A stretch of 6,020 bases of DNA from Actinomycetota bacterium (GTDB taxonomy: Bacteria; Actinomycetota; Actinomycetes; Streptosporangiales; Streptosporangiaceae). The position numbers and the translations under genes are program-made. The notes under the pieces were generated by a model that had not been told where the DNA came from, searched no databases, and was given only the letters and a program-made list of their open reading frames with translations. Location of the stretch: positions 6,761-12,780 of the forward strand of contig PLIQ01000128.1 in assembly GCA_003140115.1 (NCBI GenBank), given 5' to 3'. Positions 4,572-6,020 of this stretch are shown piece after piece (the stretch's first letter is position 1; every line of letters begins with the position of its first letter).

Positions 4572-5857
4572 CCGTCGGGGTGGACCACCGCCGCGTCTCC
4601 GGTGTGGAACCAGCCGTCACCCATGGCCCGTTCGGTCGCTTCGGGGTCTTGGTAGTAGCCCTCCATGACGACGTTCCCGCGGACGACGATCTCGCCCACC
4701 GTCTGCCCGTCCGCGGGCACCTCGCGCCGCTCGGGGTCGACCACCCGCAGTTCGCCGGAGGTCAGCAGCTCGACGCCGGTCCGTGCCTTGATGACCGCGC
4801 GGTCCGCCAGCGGCAGGCCCTCGTGCTCGGGCAGCGGGGCGCAGACCGTGATGAACGGCGCCGTCTCGGTCAGGCCGTAGACCTGGGTGACCTCCCAGCC
4901 GAGATCGGCTTCGAGCCGCTCGATGGTGGCCGCCGCCGGCGGTGCCCCGGCCGTCACCACCCGAACGCCGGCCGGGACCTCGCCCCGGACCGCGGCGGGC
5001 GCGTTGGCCAGCGAGATCAGCACCGTCGGCGCGGCGGCCAGCCAGCTCACCTGCTCGTCCCTGATCAGCCCGAAGATGGTCGCCGGGTCGACCTTGCGCA
5101 AGCAGATGTGCGTACCCGCGGCCGCCGTGACCGTCCAGGTGTAGGTCCAGCCGTTGGCGTGAAACATCGGGAGGGTCCACAGGTACCGCTCGCCGACTCC
5201 TATCGGCAGGTGCAGCAGCGTGCCGATCGTGTTCATGGCGGCGTTCCGGTGGGTGATCATCACGCCCTTGGGGCGCGCCGTGGTCCCGCTCGTGTAGTTG
5301 ATCGAGAGCAGGTCCCGCTCGCCGATCTCGGGCCGCTCGAAGCCGGGATCGGCGGCGGCGATCGCCGCCTCGTAGTCGAGCCACCCGCCCGCCGCGTCCC
5401 CCGAGGCGCCGTCCCTCAAGGCACCGTCCCCCGAGGTACCGTCCCCGGAAGCGGCGCCCTCGAAGGCCACGAAGTGGCGCACGCCCGGCATCTCGTCGCG
5501 GACGCTGTCCACTGCCTTCAGGTAGTCGCTGTGGACGCAGACCACCGTGGCTCCCGAGTGGTTCACGATGTAGACGAAGTCCTCCGCCGTCAACCGGTAG
5601 TTGATCGGCACCAGGACCGCCCCGATCTGCGGCACGGCGTAGAAGGCCTCCAACTGTGCGTGCGTGTTCGGTGCGATCGTGGCCACCCGGTCGCCCTGTC
5701 GTACGCCCAGTGTTTGCAGCGCCGCGGACCAGCGGTCGCAGCGGTCGAAGAACTGCCGGTAGGACAGGCGAAGCTCGCCGTCGACGACCGCCTCGCGGTC
5801 GGCGTGCAGCCGGCGCGTCCGGCGGGCGAAGTCAAGGGGCGACAAAGGGGTTTCCAT
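4226..5857 (-). CDS. AMP-forming acyl-CoA synthetase/ligase (ANL superfamily)
   Basis: The 543-residue product activates a carboxylic acid as acyl-AMP and passes it to CoA. Core motifs are complete: P-loop YTSGTTARPKG (188-198), MFHANGW (231-237), YGLTE (327-331), GWFHTGD (415-421), RDRLKDVIISGGENIS (434-449), and the C-terminal catalytic lysine K527 in PKTATGKIQK. The length is typical of fatty- or aryl-acid CoA ligases (FadD-like or plant AAE-like); I cannot fix the acid. A Gly/Ala/Ser/Asp linker at about 134-158 is made of imperfect pentapeptide repeats and lies outside the motifs. The ATG at 5857 is chosen because homology starts there. The frame remains open upstream to the window edge, but only through low-complexity repeat sequence. 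No ribosome site precedes the ATG, so translation may be leaderless. Its last 346 bp are overlapped antisense by the ndk run-on. Confidence 0.94.
   Translation of the reverse strand: METPLSPLDFARRTRRLHADREAVVDGELRLSYRQFFDRCDRWSAALQTLGVRQGDRVATIAPNTHAQLEAFYAVPQIGAVLVPINYRLTAEDFVYIVNHSGATVVCVHSDYLKAVDSVRDEMPGVRHFVAFEGAASGDGTSGDGALRDGASGDAAGGWLDYEAAIAAADPGFERPEIGERDLLSINYTSGTTARPKGVMITHRNAAMNTIGTLLHLPIGVGERYLWTLPMFHANGWTYTWTVTAAAGTHICLRKVDPATIFGLIRDEQVSWLAAAPTVLISLANAPAAVRGEVPAGVRVVTAGAPPAAATIERLEADLGWEVTQVYGLTETAPFITVCAPLPEHEGLPLADRAVIKARTGVELLTSGELRVVDPERREVPADGQTVGEIVVRGNVVMEGYYQDPEATERAMGDGWFHTGDAAVVHPDGYVEIRDRLKDVIISGGENISSIEVEGTLLRHPAIREAAIVGLTHEKWGETPHAFVVLHEDASTTEDEVIAFAREHLAHFKAPSGVTFVGELPKTATGKIQKYVLRKGAPNLSAQ
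5396..5458 (-). repeat. 15-bp in-frame tandem repeat in the ligase linker
   Basis: On the plus strand the units are GTCCCCCGAGGCGCC (5396-5410), GTCCCTCAAGGCACC (5411-5425), GTCCCCCGAGGTACC (5426-5440) and a diverged fourth from 5441. Read on the coding strand they give pentapeptides of the form G-[A/T]-[S/L]-[G/R]-D around residues 137-154 of the ligase. The 15-bp length keeps the frame, so copy-number change only alters linker length. Confidence 0.85.
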
Positions 5858-5863
5858 GGTTCG

Positions 5864-5893
5864 ATTGTGACAGCCGGACCCCCTGCCTGTAGA
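5864..5893 (-). promoter_or_regulatory. Candidate leaderless promoter of the ligase gene
   Basis: On the minus strand CACAAT (5869-5864) ends 6 nt before the ATG at 5857, the spacing expected for a transcript that begins at the start codon. TCTACA (5893-5888) lies 18 bp further up and matches four of six TTGACA positions. Support comes mainly from the absence of any Shine-Dalgarno site. Confidence 0.3.
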
Positions 5894-5910
5894 GCCCGAG
5901 TCCCAGCGGC

Positions 5911-5956
5911 GGGGCCACAACAGGGGCCACAACGGGGGCCACAACAGGGGGCCACC
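5911..5956. repeat. 12-bp tandem repeat upstream of the ligase gene
   Basis: GGGGCCACAACA (5911-5922), GGGGCCACAACG (5923-5934) and GGGGCCACAACA (5935-5946) are followed by a partial copy ending at 5956. The array lies 54-99 bp upstream of the ligase ATG, just above the candidate promoter. It could hold repeated factor-binding sites or be simple slippage sequence. The remaining bases to the window end show no recognisable gene. Confidence 0.85.
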
Positions 5957-6020
5957 GGGACCGGCGTCGGGACCGCCGCCGGCCGCCGAGATACGGCCGT
6001 GATCACTGCCTGGTCCATGC

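Noticed and set aside
5858..5944. Longer ligase start at a TTG (5944)
   Set aside because: The extra residues are Trp/Pro-rich translation of the 12-bp repeat and do not belong to the ligase family.
5590..6018. Minus-strand open frame of 142 codons
   Set aside because: It is a frame-shifted shadow of the ligase N-terminus plus the 12-bp repeat.

Overview
The window looks like chromosomal DNA from a high-GC actinomycete. G or C dominates third codon positions, GTG starts are used, and Shine-Dalgarno sites are of the GGAG/AAGGA type. The order cannot be fixed from this sequence alone. No tRNA, rRNA, CRISPR array or intact insertion sequence is visible.

Layout, left to right. (1) A minus-strand SsuD-like flavin-dependent monooxygenase runs off the left edge (1-1019). 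(2) About 1.05 kb of mostly non-coding DNA follows. It holds a candidate operator/promoter, a perfect 19-bp tandem duplication, a strong GC-rich hairpin, a 21-bp palindrome, a long imperfect inverted repeat with an overlapping 54-codon ORF, and a weakly supported 111-codon minus-strand ORF whose end resembles the start of a TetR regulator. (3) A minus-strand isopenicillin-N-synthase-like 2OG-Fe(II) oxygenase (2071-3036) and a plus-strand GNAT acetyltransferase (3097-3576) diverge from a 60-bp spacer. (4) A plus-strand nucleoside diphosphate kinase (ndk, from 3645) has its own probable promoter. (5) A minus-strand AMP-forming acyl-CoA ligase (4226-5857) is convergent with ndk. The last 163 bases are a repeat-bearing upstream region.

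The genes do not form an obvious pathway. They are oriented -, -, +, +, - as single genes, apart from possible read-through from the GNAT gene into ndk. The oxygenase and the GNAT gene share a control region. The monooxygenase belongs to a locus continuing left of the window.

The most unusual feature is the 3' end of ndk. Its kinase homology ends near residue 166, but the reading frame continues 142 codons through a 15/16-bp tandem repeat and 346 bp antisense into the ligase gene. Short tandem repeats recur in the window (19, 15/16, 15 and 12 bp units), and two of them affect coding sequence. I found no clear evidence of a novel multi-gene system.
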